DNA from: Myxococcales bacterium | Lineage (GTDB): Bacteria > Myxococcota_A > Polyangia > Nannocystales > Nannocystaceae | NCBI GenBank assembly: GCA_020633295.1 | Contig: JACKDW010000005.1 | Coordinates: 496,001-560,000 of the forward strand | Reading direction: 5' to 3' | DNA length: 64,000 bases | Shown here: piece by piece, positions 8,200-16,697 of the stretch | How the letters are laid out: every line of letters begins with the position of its first letter | How positions within the stretch are numbered: position 1 is the first letter of the stretch | Notes under the pieces: model-generated | Databases searched by the model: none | Told to the model about the DNA's origin: nothing | What the model saw: only the letters and a program-made list of their open reading frames with translations | Made by a program: the position numbers and the translations under genes

Positions 8200-9435
8200 T
8201 CACAAGAGGCGCGTGCGCAGGCTGGTCGAGAGCTCGGCGATCGCCGCCCGCAGGCCGCGCGCGCGCGGGTCGTCCCGCGGGATGCAGAGGTCGACGATCA
8301 GCACGCCGACGGACTCCATGGTCGCGAGGTGCTGACCGGCGACGTTGATCCCTGACCCAGAGACCACGTTGTTGATGGCCGAGAGCACGCCCGGGACGTT
8401 GCGGTGAATGTTGCTGATCCGGCAGCCGCCGTCCCAGTCGGGCGCGTCCACCTGCGGCAGGTTCTTGGCGCCGACCGTCACGCCCGCGCGCAGGTAGCCG
8501 GCCAGCGCGATCGAGACCTCGCGGCCGATGTTGGCCTGCGCCTCCTCGGTGCTGCCGCCGATGTGCGGCGTGAGGATGGCGCGCTCGCAGCCCCGCAGCA
8601 CGCTCTCGAAGGACTGCCCCTCGCCCTTCGGCTCCTTCGGGTAGACGTCGATCGCGGCGCCCGAGAGGCGGCCCTCGTCGAGCGCGGCCCGCAGCGCGTC
8701 GACGTCGACGACGAGCCCGCGCGACGCGTTGAGCAGGGAGGCGCCGCGGCGCATCTTCGCGAGCTCGGCCGCGCCCATCATGCCGCGCGTCAGCGAGGTG
8801 TCGGGCACGTGCAGCGACACGAAGTCGCTGGCCGCGAGCAGCTCGTCGAGCGAGCCGCAGGCGCGCGCGTTGCCCAGCGGCAGCTTGTTGACGATATCGT
8901 AGAAGATCACGTGCATGCCGAGCGCCTCGGCGAGCACGCTGAGCTGCGAGCCGATGTGCCCGTAGCCGACGATCCCGAGCGTCTTGCCGCGGACCTCGTG
9001 GCTGCCCTTGGCGCTCTTGCGCCACTCGCCGCGGTGACACGCGGCGCTGCGCATGAACACGTGCCGCGCGAGCATGATGATCTCGCCGATCATCAGCTCG
9101 GCGACCGAGCGCGTGTTGCTGAACGGCGCGTTGAACACGACCACGCCGCGGTCGCGCGCCCCGCTGAGCGAGATCTGATCGGTGCCGATGCAGAACGCCC
9201 CGATCGCGTGCAGCCGCGGGACCGCGTCGAGCACGCGCTCGGTCACGTGGGTCTTGCTGCGGATCCCGACCATGAGCGGCGCGTCGCCGGGGATGCTCGC
9301 GAGCGCGTTGATCAGCGCCTCCTCATTGAGCCCGGTCGCGCGGGCGTGAACCTCGACGCCGGCGTCCTCGAACGCGGCGTAGGCGGAGCGGTGAATGTTC
9401 TCGAGCAGCAGGACGTGGGCGCTGGGGCTGGACAC
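8200..9435 (-). CDS. serA: D-3-phosphoglycerate dehydrogenase
   Basis: 411 aa NAD-dependent enzyme oxidising 3-phosphoglycerate to 3-phosphohydroxypyruvate, the first step of serine synthesis. Seen: substrate segment GIRSKTHVTE, GAFCIGTDQ, NAPFSNTRSVAELMIGEI, the Rossmann motif GIVGYGHIGSQ, VSLHVPDTSLTRGM, ASRGLVVDVDAL, and the catalytic His in LTPHIGGSTEEAQ. A short C-terminal ACT-like domain (about 335-411) fits the 410-aa E. coli type, which is feedback-inhibited by serine through ACT contacts. The GTG at 9435 gives the expected length; upstream in-frame sequence is low-complexity. A dyad-type element with rare codons (VSGSG) lies in the ACT region at 8350-8369. Confidence 0.93.
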   Translation of the reverse strand: MSSPSAHVLLLENIHRSAYAAFEDAGVEVHARATGLNEEALINALASIPGDAPLMVGIRSKTHVTERVLDAVPRLHAIGAFCIGTDQISLSGARDRGVVVFNAPFSNTRSVAELMIGEIIMLARHVFMRSAACHRGEWRKSAKGSHEVRGKTLGIVGYGHIGSQLSVLAEALGMHVIFYDIVNKLPLGNARACGSLDELLAASDFVSLHVPDTSLTRGMMGAAELAKMRRGASLLNASRGLVVDVDALRAALDEGRLSGAAIDVYPKEPKGEGQSFESVLRGCERAILTPHIGGSTEEAQANIGREVSIALAGYLRAGVTVGAKNLPQVDAPDWDGGCRISNIHRNVPGVLSAINNVVSGSGINVAGQHLATMESVGVLIVDLCIPRDDPRARGLRAAIAELSTSLRTRLL

Positions 9436-9560
9436 GGCGCGCACTATGCCGCAGGCCCCCCGGCGGCGCCACGCGGCCGACCGCCGCGGGGGCGGCGCGA
9501 AGGGGCGGCAAGCGAGGCCACGACGCGCTCCCCGGCGAGGCCGCGGGTACACTCCAGCCG

Positions 9561-9636
9561 GTGGGCGAGGACGCGAGCGAGGACGCGGGCGAGGACGCGG
9601 GCGAGGACGCGAGCGAGGACGCGAGCGAGGACACGC
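9561..9636 (+). repeat. 12-bp tandem repeat at membrane protein N-terminus
   Basis: About six imperfect copies of GCGAGCGAGGAC / GCGGGCGAGGAC encode alternating Glu-Asp-Ala-Ser/Gly. This gives the N-terminus low complexity and makes the true start codon uncertain. Confidence 0.7.
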
Positions 9637-12600
9637 GCGGCGACGCGAGCGACGACGACGCGCGCGGCGTCGCGACGCGCCCCGGCCCGCGGACCGCCGC
9701 GTCGAGAGCGTGGGAGCTCGCGGCCGCGCTCGGCGGGCTCGTCGGGCTCGCGCTCGTCGGCTTCGCCCACGCCGCGCCCGCGCGCTGGCTCGGCGCCGCC
9801 GCGGCGCTCTACGTCGCCACGCTGCCCGAGACGCGCGCGCGCGCTCGCCAGCTCGCGCGCCGCGTGATCGCGGGCACGCCCCGGCGCGCGCGCGTGCTCT
9901 GGCCGCTCGCGCCGCTCGGGATGCTCGTGCTGCTGCTGCTCGGCGAGCTCGCGCTCGGGCTCCCGCCGGCCTCCCGCGACCACGGCGTGCACTACCTCCA
10001 GGTCGAGATCCTCGCCCGCGACCTGATCCCCGCCGGGCGCCTGGGCGGCTGGACCGATCGCCTCGGGGACGGCCACGCGCTCGGCGACACCTACCCGCTG
10101 CTCGGGCACGTCTGGATGGCCGCGCTCCACGTCATCAGCTTCGGCGCGATCGCGCTGCGCCGCAGCTACGCCTGGGGGCAGCTGGCGATGTGGCTGCTCG
10201 CGGCCGCGTCGGTCGGGCTGCTCGCCGGCGTGATCACGCGGGAGCTCGCGGGCCCGGGCGACGCGCGCGCGCCGGACGAGCGCGCCCGGCCGCCCGCGCG
10301 CGACATGGCCATATGGTCCGGTTGTATCGCGGCCGCGCTGTGGCTGCTCGACGCCGGCTCGAGCCGCGAGGGCGGCTGGCACTACCTGATGTTCCACGGC
10401 GTCTGGCCGCAGCTGCTCTCGACCGCGCTGTGGACCGCGTCGCTGCCGCTCGGGTGGTGGGCCGCGCGCCGCCCGAGCCCGCGCCGCGTCGCGCTCACGG
10501 CCCTGACGATCGGCGGCGCCCTGCTCGCGCACCCCTTCGGGCTGCTGACCGTCGTCACGAGCGGGGCGCTCGGCGCCCTGACGCTCGCGCTGACCGCCCG
10601 CGCGCGCCCGCGCGGCGCGCTGGTAGCGTGGCTCATCGCGCATGTCCTTGGGGTCCTGCTCGCGCTCGCGTGGCTCGTCACCTTCCTCGGCGGCGGCGAG
10701 GACATGGGCCGCTCGCCGGTGCCCTGGGAGCCCTGGGACGCGCTGGCGACCGCGCTCGTCACGGGCGAGCTGTTCAACCACCAGCGCGCGTGGATCGGCC
10801 CGCTCGCGCTCATCGGCGGCGCGCTCGTGGTGCTCGTGCCGGCCGCGCGCCGGCGCCCGGCGCCGACGGCCTGGCTCACGCTGCTGTGCCTGATCGCGCT
10901 GCTCGCCCAGGGCTCGCGCGACGCGATCACGGGACTCGAGCTCGACCTCGTCGTGCCGGCGCTCAAGAACCTGCAATTCATCCGCTACGCGATCGCGGTC
11001 AAGCCGCTGTGGTACGCGCTCGCGGGCGTCGGCGCGGCGCTGCTCGTGCACGGCCTGCGCCGCCTGCCGCAGCTCGTCGGCCCGCGCGAGCCCGGCCCCG
11101 GGCTCACCGCGGCCCAGCGCGCGCTGCTGTGCGCCTTCCTCGGACCCCTCGCGCTGGGCGTGCTCGACGGCGGCGCGCGCCTCGTCGCCCGCCCGGTGGG
11201 CGCGGTCGACACCCTCGAGCGCACGCGCCACCGCGAGCACGCGGACGCGCTGGCCGAAGCCCTCGCGCGCGAACAACAACCTCAACAACAACCTCAACAA
11301 CAACCTCAACAACAACCTCAACAACAACCTCAACAACAACCTCAACAACAACAGGACCCATCGCGCCTGACCGTCGCGTTCCTGCGCCGCGGCATGGGCG
11401 GCGGGACCTACCCGCTGTTCGTCCTCGCCGACCTCGGCGCGCGCGTCGTGATGGACGGCCACATCCCCAGCGTCAACACGGCGCGCCCGATCCAGCACCG
11501 GAGGCCCGCGCTGCTGCGCGGCCTCGGCGTCACGCACGTCATCCACGACAAGCCCCGCGAGCTGCAGAAATTCGAGCCCGAGCTCAGCGACGCGCTCGAG
11601 CCCATCGGTCGCTTCGGCCCCTACACGCTCGCGCGCCTGCGGCCCGCCCCCGCCGGCGAGGCCGGCCCGAGCCTCCCCGGGCTCGCGTTATGGCCCGATG
11701 ACCAGGTACAAGTGCGCGCGCTCGACGGGCCCGCGCGGCGCCGGGGCGCCCAGCGCTACGAGCTCGAGCTCCAGGGGATCCGCGGCGACGCGCTGCCGCT
11801 CGACCTCCTGATCGCGCCCCACCACAAGTGGCGCGCGCGCTTCTTCAGCGCCGACGGCGGTGAGCCGCGCGAGCTCGAGCTCAAGCCCCGCGCGCTGCTC
11901 GAGGGCGGGGTCTACGGCGCGCGCGCCCGCGTGCCCGGGGACGGCCGCATAGAGCTGCGCTTCGACGCCACTCCCCGCGAGCGCGCCGCCCTCGGCGTCA
12001 GCCTCGCCGCGCTCGCGCTGTGCCTGCTCGCGCTCGCGATCGGCCGCCCGCCCCCGGGCACGCGCGACGACGCGGCCGCCACCCCGGTGAACCCCCGACG
12101 CGCGCGCGTCACCCAGCTCGTCATCCAGCTCGTCGCGCTCGCCTCGGCGCTCGCGCTCGCGCTCGCGCTCGCCCGCCGGCAGTCCCGGGTGCTCGAGCGC
12201 ACCTGGCAAGGGCAGCTCGCGCCCGACGAGCGCCAGGCGGCGCGTCTCGTGCGGGACCTCAGCCGCGCCGGTCGCTACCGCGTCACCCGGGAGCCCGCCG
12301 ACATCTGCGACGCGCTCACCAGCCGCGACTCGCGGCGCGGGTGCAGCGAGGCCGACCAGCGCGCGCGCGTCGGCCAGCTCTACGGCGACCCCTACCTCTA
12401 CCGCTGCGTCGAGCTGAGCGTGCCGGCGGGCGGCCGCGCCGAGGTCGAGTTCTACGGCGTCGACGACAGCCACGAGGTCCGCGGCCTGCTCGCCAAGGAC
12501 ACCGGCGACGGCGACAACGGCAAGCAGCTGACCTGGGCGATCCGCGACGGCGAGCGCGGGCCGCTGGCGCTCGGCACCCGCGCGCACCGGTTCACGACCG

Positions 12601-12698
12601 CGCCGCGAGGCGGTCGCGTCGCCGTCTCGCTCGAGAACCGGGGCGACCGCGACCTCACCGTCTGCGTGGCCGCGGCCGAGCTCGCGCGCCCCGGCTAG
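9561..12698 (+). CDS. Large polytopic membrane protein, GT-C/PTPS-related type
   Basis: 1045 aa. The N-terminus is an acidic 12-bp-repeat segment (GEDASED). Then about 12 hydrophobic helices run to about residue 540, for example LGMLVLLLLGELALGL, LLAAASVGLLAGVI and ALLCAFLGPLALGVL. After helix 1 there is a conserved-looking loop SRDHGVHYLQVEILARDLIPAGRLGG, resembling membrane proteins carrying the 6-pyruvoyl-tetrahydropterin-synthase-related domain or GT-C glycosyltransferases, where an acidic residue in the first loop is catalytic. A QQQP tandem repeat (residues about 571-598) precedes a soluble domain, and two further helices lie near 810 and 860. Probable role in envelope glycan transfer; this is inference. 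A dyad-type element lies at 10303. Confidence 0.65.
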   Translation: MGEDASEDAGEDAGEDASEDASEDTRGDASDDDARGVATRPGPRTAASRAWELAAALGGLVGLALVGFAHAAPARWLGAAAALYVATLPETRARARQLARRVIAGTPRRARVLWPLAPLGMLVLLLLGELALGLPPASRDHGVHYLQVEILARDLIPAGRLGGWTDRLGDGHALGDTYPLLGHVWMAALHVISFGAIALRRSYAWGQLAMWLLAAASVGLLAGVITRELAGPGDARAPDERARPPARDMAIWSGCIAAALWLLDAGSSREGGWHYLMFHGVWPQLLSTALWTASLPLGWWAARRPSPRRVALTALTIGGALLAHPFGLLTVVTSGALGALTLALTARARPRGALVAWLIAHVLGVLLALAWLVTFLGGGEDMGRSPVPWEPWDALATALVTGELFNHQRAWIGPLALIGGALVVLVPAARRRPAPTAWLTLLCLIALLAQGSRDAITGLELDLVVPALKNLQFIRYAIAVKPLWYALAGVGAALLVHGLRRLPQLVGPREPGPGLTAAQRALLCAFLGPLALGVLDGGARLVARPVGAVDTLERTRHREHADALAEALAREQQPQQQPQQQPQQQPQQQPQQQPQQQQDPSRLTVAFLRRGMGGGTYPLFVLADLGARVVMDGHIPSVNTARPIQHRRPALLRGLGVTHVIHDKPRELQKFEPELSDALEPIGRFGPYTLARLRPAPAGEAGPSLPGLALWPDDQVQVRALDGPARRRGAQRYELELQGIRGDALPLDLLIAPHHKWRARFFSADGGEPRELELKPRALLEGGVYGARARVPGDGRIELRFDATPRERAALGVSLAALALCLLALAIGRPPPGTRDDAAATPVNPRRARVTQLVIQLVALASALALALALARRQSRVLERTWQGQLAPDERQAARLVRDLSRAGRYRVTREPADICDALTSRDSRRGCSEADQRARVGQLYGDPYLYRCVELSVPAGGRAEVEFYGVDDSHEVRGLLAKDTGDGDNGKQLTWAIRDGERGPLALGTRAHRFTTAPRGGRVAVSLENRGDRDLTVCVAAAELARPG
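10303..10322 (+). repeat. Dyad-type element inside membrane protein gene
   Basis: ACATGG, CCATATGG, TCCGGT. It matches the copy at 30707 at 16 of 22 positions including two flanking bases. The codons are ATG GCC ATA TGG TCC GGT TGT, in which ATA, GGT and TGT are rare in this GC-rich genome. Confidence 0.45.
11274..11354 (+). repeat. 12-bp tandem repeat CAACAACAACCT (QQQP)
   Basis: About seven copies of a 12-bp unit, unusually A-rich for this genome, encoding QQQP in a loop between membrane and soluble parts of the membrane protein. The unit is a multiple of three, so copy-number change would alter linker length without breaking the frame. Confidence 0.9.
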
Positions 12699-12788
12699 GC
12701 GAAGGCCGGCGAAGGGGCGCGCGCCCGCGAGCGCCCCCCGCGGAGAATTGCGCGCGCCCGGGCCCGGCGTGTAGCATACTGCCCATCC

Positions 12789-13205
12789 ATGGCCGCGAGC
12801 GTTCAGTCCGATGACTCCGGCGCGTTGTGTGAGATCAACGTGACGCCGATGGTCGACGTGCTCCTCAGCCTCCTCATCATCTTCATGGTCGCGACGCCCG
12901 TGAAGAACGAGGAGATGCCGATCAACATCCCGCAGCAGCCCGTCACGCACCAGACCAACGATCCCAACGCGACGCTGATCGTGACCATCGACGACGACGG
13001 CAAGGCGAAGCTCGGCGAGTCCCCGCTGAGCGAGAACTTCGACGAGATGGTCAAGCAGTTCAAGGACAACGACAAGGTCCAGCTCGACGGGCGCGTGGCC
13101 ATCGACGCCAGCGCGAAGGTCCCCTACGGCGTCGTCGTGCGCGTCATGTCAGCCGCGCACGAGTCCGGCGTCACCTCGGTCGGGCTCGCCTCCGATCGTC
13201 TCTAG
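12789..13205 (+). CDS. exbD: ExbD/TolR family biopolymer transport protein
   Basis: 138 aa inner-membrane protein: a short cytoplasmic tail, one helix (VDVLLSLLIIFMVATPV, about residues 19-35) with the proton-relay Asp in TPMVDVLL, and a periplasmic ExbD/TolR domain (40-138). Such proteins pair with an ExbB/TolQ pentamer to use the proton gradient to energise TonB or Tol-Pal-like proteins. No ExbB/TolQ gene lies nearby, so this is an orphan ExbD; its partner must be encoded elsewhere. The AgmX-type lipoproteins in the first 8 kb are plausible outputs of such a motor (inference). It ends 23 bp before the end of the convergent cyclase gene. Confidence 0.92.
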   Translation: MAASVQSDDSGALCEINVTPMVDVLLSLLIIFMVATPVKNEEMPINIPQQPVTHQTNDPNATLIVTIDDDGKAKLGESPLSENFDEMVKQFKDNDKVQLDGRVAIDASAKVPYGVVVRVMSAAHESGVTSVGLASDRL

Positions 13206-13228
13206 TCGCGCCGCGCCGACGCGCGCGC

Positions 13229-14758
13229 TCACGCGTTCGACGGCTGCGGCGCGATGTAGTGACCGAGCGCGGGCGCGTCGACCGTGACGCGCGGCCTCCG
13301 CTGCGCGCGCGCGCGTCGCTTCGGCGCGCGCACGCGGAACAGCTCGAGCGGGCCCTTGCCCTTGAGCACCACCTGGCCGAGCGACACCGACGAGAAGCCC
13401 CCCGCCAGCTCGCGCTGCGCCTGGGCGCTCACGCACACGTGCCCCTTGACCCCGTTGGCCTCGACGCGCTGCGCGGTGTTCACCGCGTCGCCCCAGATGT
13501 CGAACAGGAACTGTCGACTCCCGACGATGCCCGCGGCCACCGGCCCCACGTGCACGCCGACGCGCAGCTCCATCCCGCACCCGGTCCGGCGCAGCGCCTC
13601 GATCATCTCGACGCCGAACGCGACGCAGCGCGCGACCACGCGATCGTCGCTGGCCCGGAGCCCGCACGCGCCCATGAACGCGTCGCCGATCGTCTTGATC
13701 TTCTGCACGCCGTGCCGCTGCGCGAGCGCCTCCCACTCGGCGACGATCGTCTGCAGCAGCGCGTGCACCTCCTCGGGCTCGCGGCGCTCGGAGTAGCGCG
13801 TGAAGCCGACGAGGTCCGCGAACAGCACCGCGACGTGGTCGTGACGCCGCGGCGCGACGCTGCGCGTCGTCGCCAGCTCGTCGACGACGTCGCCCGGCAG
13901 GATCACGCGCAGCAGCTCGTCCGCGCGCTGGCGCTCGCGCTCGATCGAGAGCTTCGCCTCGCGCTCGAGCGCGAGTATGCGCCCGCGGACCAGGGACGCC
14001 TCGAGCCGCGCGCGCAGCAGCGCCGCGTCGAAGGGCTTGTGCAGGAAGTCGACCGCGCCCTGCTCGATGCACTCGGCGGTCTGCCGCGTGTCGTCCACCG
14101 CAGAGACCATCAGCACCGGCGTGCTGCGAAACAGCGCGTGGCGCTGCAGCGCGCGCAGCACCTTCAAGCCGCTCATGTCCGGCATCACCAGGTCGAGCAA
14201 GATCACGTCGACGTCCGGGTCGCGCTCGAGGCCGGCGAGCGCCGCGCGAGCGCGGTCGTACAGCCGCACCTTGTGCCCGAGCCCGCTGATCATCTTCTCG
14301 AGCAGCACGCGGCTGAGCGGGTCGTCGTCGATCACCGCGATCGTGCCCGGCGCCTTGGAGACCGAGACGTGGCGCTCGTCGGCGGTCTCGAGCGAGGGCG
14401 GCAGCTGGAAGCCGTCGATGACGGACGGCGCCGCCCCGCGCGAGTCCTCCGGCGCGATGACCCCGCGCAGCGCCTGCTGGGCCGCGTAGACGACGAGGTA
14501 GACGAACAGCGAGCCGAGCAGGAACACCGCCCCGAGGACGTAGCCGAGCCAGCGCACGTGCCCGAGCAGGACGATGACCATCGCGGCCGCGTAGCCGGCG
14601 ACGAACACCACGATGAACGCGCGCAGCACGTTCCAGGTCCGCGTGTACGACGTCCGCACGATGAACTCGAGGATGTCGTTGGTGACGAACAGCGCGCGCA
14701 GCAGCAGCGCCGCCCCGAACGCGCAGCCGACGAGCGCGGTGATCGACTCGAGGGTCAC
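13229..14758 (-). CDS. Membrane protein with receiver and class III adenylate/guanylate cyclase domains
   Basis: 509 aa. Three or so N-terminal helices (about 5-115: TALVGCAFGAALLLRALFV, AFIVVFVAGYAAAMVIVLL, VLGAVFLLGSLFVYLVVY). Then a REC domain (about 165-285) with acidic pocket DDD, phospho-Asp in VILLDLVMPDMSG and Lys in FLHKPF. After a helix comes a CHD cyclase domain (about 325-490) with metal Asp in VAVLFADLVGFT, second Asp in IKTIGDAFMGA, and GVHVGPVAAGIVG and WGDAVNTAQRVE. All cyclase residues are present. A His-Asp phosphorelay probably controls cAMP synthesis. The GTG start overlaps the Hpt-like gene stop (GTGA), so the two are coupled. Confidence 0.88.
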   Translation of the reverse strand: MTLESITALVGCAFGAALLLRALFVTNDILEFIVRTSYTRTWNVLRAFIVVFVAGYAAAMVIVLLGHVRWLGYVLGAVFLLGSLFVYLVVYAAQQALRGVIAPEDSRGAAPSVIDGFQLPPSLETADERHVSVSKAPGTIAVIDDDPLSRVLLEKMISGLGHKVRLYDRARAALAGLERDPDVDVILLDLVMPDMSGLKVLRALQRHALFRSTPVLMVSAVDDTRQTAECIEQGAVDFLHKPFDAALLRARLEASLVRGRILALEREAKLSIERERQRADELLRVILPGDVVDELATTRSVAPRRHDHVAVLFADLVGFTRYSERREPEEVHALLQTIVAEWEALAQRHGVQKIKTIGDAFMGACGLRASDDRVVARCVAFGVEMIEALRRTGCGMELRVGVHVGPVAAGIVGSRQFLFDIWGDAVNTAQRVEANGVKGHVCVSAQAQRELAGGFSSVSLGQVVLKGKGPLELFRVRAPKRRARAQRRPRVTVDAPALGHYIAPQPSNA

Positions 14759-15141
14759 AGCGCGGCCTCCTTGAGCGCGGCGCACACGGCCGTCAGCTCC
14801 GCCACGATCGCGCCGAGCAGCGCGTACACGCCCGCGCATCCCCGGGCCGTCGCGCGGATCTCCACGCGGCGCGCGAGGATCGTCAGCGCGTGCGCGCCGA
14901 CGGCCGACGCGTCGATCTTCAGCGTACGCGCCGCGTGCAGCGCCGCGCCTGTGTCGGCGTCGAGCACCGCGCGTCGCAGCGCCGTCTCATCGCGCCGGAG
15001 CGCGCGCACGGCGGCGTCACGCAGCGACGCGAACGCGGCGGCGCTCCCGTCGGCCCGCTCTCGCAGCGACTCCATCACCACCGGATCGAGCGGCCGCAGC
15101 GTCGGCAGCCGCCAGCGCGCGCGGGGATGTCTTCGCCACAT
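14755..15141 (-). CDS. Hpt-like domain protein lacking the phospho-histidine
   Basis: 128 aa, all-alpha. The segment AALHAARTLKIDASAVGAHA aligns with the Hpt motif (A-H-T-L-K-G-S-A...G-A), but the phospho-acceptor His position is Arg and the following Gly is Ile. A His two residues before it (LHAAR) is out of register. Translationally coupled (GTGA) to the REC-cyclase gene, so it is a natural partner of that receiver, perhaps as a binding module that does not transfer phosphate. The ATG at 15141 is chosen; a TTG at 15156 is possible. A dyad element sits about 30 bp upstream of the start. The Hpt assignment rests on this one motif. Confidence 0.55.
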   Translation of the reverse strand: MWRRHPRARWRLPTLRPLDPVVMESLRERADGSAAAFASLRDAAVRALRRDETALRRAVLDADTGAALHAARTLKIDASAVGAHALTILARRVEIRATARGCAGVYALLGAIVAELTAVCAALKEAAL

Positions 15142-15171
15142 ACGTGTGACCACCAAGCAACCCCCGTTCCA

Positions 15172-15191
15172 ACATGAATATTATTACATGT
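15172..15191 (+). repeat. Dyad element ACATGA-N8-ACATGT, intergenic copy 2
   Basis: ACATGA, ATATTATT, ACATGT, followed by TTTAAAATTC; the strongest AT island of its neighbourhood. The same 8-bp spacing as the other copies, though the inner 8 bp differ. It lies upstream of the Hpt-like/cyclase operon (transcribed away on the minus strand), in a promoter position. Confidence 0.55.
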
Positions 15192-15285
15192 TTTAAAATT
15201 CATCTTATCAGCGACGCGCGACCGTGACCCGCGGCCGTGCGGTCGCGGCACAGCTCGCGCGCACAGCCGTGCGCCCCCCGCTCGG

Positions 15286-16524
15286 TCAACTCACGTCACT
15301 CCATTTGACCCGGCGCTCGAGCGCCCACCACAGCAGCGCCGCCGCGACCAAGAACGGCGCCGCCGCGCCCGCGCGCCCGAGCCCGCGCTCGACCAGCAGC
15401 GCCGCGCCCAGCACCGCGACGCTCTGCGCGATCACGAAGCAGCAGTGATCGAGCGCGCCCAAGCGGCCGAGCAGCGCGTCGGGACCCAGGCGCTGCTGCG
15501 CCTCGCTCGAGAGCACCCAGTTCGCGCCCGCGCCCACGCCCCACAGCGCCGCCAACAGCAGGAGCCACGGGCCCGACGGCGCGACCACGAACAGCCCCAT
15601 CGCCGCGAGCCCCGTGAGGAACAGGGCGCGCCACGCCCGATCGCGCGACCGCGACGTCCGGGCGAGCCGCGCCGCCAGCACGGGACCGATCCCCGCGCCC
15701 ACGCCCCGCGCCGCGTGCAGCAAGCCCAACCCCAGGCCGACCGCGACCCCGCCCGCCGCCTCGACGTCGGCGGCCACGAGGTTCAACGCGAGCCAGGCCG
15801 CGCCCGCCGCGAGCGCGAACGGAGCCTTGGCCAGCACCGCGCGGGTCAACCGCGGACGCGGCAGCGCGTACGAGATCGCCGCGCCGATCGCCCGCCGCGC
15901 CCCCGCTCGCTCTCGACCTGTCTGAACGCTCCTGTCCGGGCGCATCGCGGGCAGGCCCCACAGCAGCGCGAGCGCCAGCGCGAACGAGCCGGCGTCGAGC
16001 AGCAGCGCCGTGACCGGCCCGAGCAGCGAGAGCACCCCGCCCGCCGCCATCCCGAGCGCGAACGCGACGCTCCACGTCACGGCGTCGAGCGCCCCCGCCA
16101 GCAGCAGCTCCTCGCGCGCGACCAGCCGCGGCAGCGCGGCCCGCTCGGCGGGCGTGAAGAAAGCCGTCACGGCCGAGCGCGCGAGCAGCGAGAGCGGCAC
16201 CAGCCAGATCGCCCCGCACGCGGCCGCGACCGCCATCACGAGCGTGAGCGCGAACGAGGCCGCCGTCGTCGCCAGCAGCAGCGCGCGCCGATCCATCCGA
16301 TCGGCGAGCGGCCCGGCGAGCGGCGCGAGCGCGGCCGCCGGCACGTTGTGGGCGAGGAACACCAGCGCCAAGTCGAGCGCCGCGCCGCCCTCCGAGCCCG
16401 AGCCCAGCGCGAGCACGCTGACCGCCACCCAGCCCACCCAGTCGCCGAGCTGGGAGATGAGGTTGCCGAGCCACAGCCGGCGAAACCGCGGACGTCCGCG
16501 CAGGAGAAGGATCGCGTCACGCAT
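15286..16524 (-). CDS. MFS transporter
   Basis: 412 aa, about 12 hydrophobic helices. The N-terminus MRDAILLLRGRPRFRRLWLG followed by NLISQLGDWVGWVAVSVLAL is typical of the MFS_3/enterobactin-exporter-like group, and PLAGPLADRMDRRALLL is the motif-A loop between helices 2 and 3. Likely drug or metabolite efflux by proton antiport; the substrate is unknown. The ATG at 16524 was chosen because helix 1 begins right after it; the open frame upstream is antisense low-complexity. Divergent from the AlkZ-like gene with 173 bp between. A dyad-type element (15916-15935) coincides with rare codons in the loop DRSVQTGRE. Confidence 0.85.
   Translation of the reverse strand: MRDAILLLRGRPRFRRLWLGNLISQLGDWVGWVAVSVLALGSGSEGGAALDLALVFLAHNVPAAALAPLAGPLADRMDRRALLLATTAASFALTLVMAVAAACGAIWLVPLSLLARSAVTAFFTPAERAALPRLVAREELLLAGALDAVTWSVAFALGMAAGGVLSLLGPVTALLLDAGSFALALALLWGLPAMRPDRSVQTGRERAGARRAIGAAISYALPRPRLTRAVLAKAPFALAAGAAWLALNLVAADVEAAGGVAVGLGLGLLHAARGVGAGIGPVLAARLARTSRSRDRAWRALFLTGLAAMGLFVVAPSGPWLLLLAALWGVGAGANWVLSSEAQQRLGPDALLGRLGALDHCCFVIAQSVAVLGAALLVERGLGRAGAAAPFLVAAALLWWALERRVKWSDVS
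15916..15935 (+). repeat. Dyad-type element inside MFS gene
   Basis: ACCTGT, CTGAACGC, TCCTGT. Read on the coding strand it gives the codons AGG AGC GTT CAG ACA GGT, most of them rare here. It falls in a predicted cytoplasmic loop where codon choice is free. Confidence 0.35.
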
Positions 16525-16697
16525 GCTGCACCCCGTGCTCGACCGGGCGGGCCAATCCCCGCGAGAACGCCGCTCTCGGGCGTGTATGCAGCGTACGCGC
16601 CGTGGTTCTTGAATCAACTCGCTTGCTATTTTATCAACAAGGCGATTCCTCGCTGGCAGACCGCGATCGAATTCGCGCGCTTGTGTACAGTCCCGCC

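Noticed and set aside
9323..9634. Repeat-rich minus-strand frame (ASSLASSPASSL).
   Set aside because: It is the antisense of the 12-bp acidic repeat at the start of the membrane protein gene.
11688..11707. Another dyad-type element (TTATGG, CCCGATGA, CCAGGT) with TTA, GTA and CAA codons nearby.
   Set aside because: Only about half of the positions match; not separable from chance.
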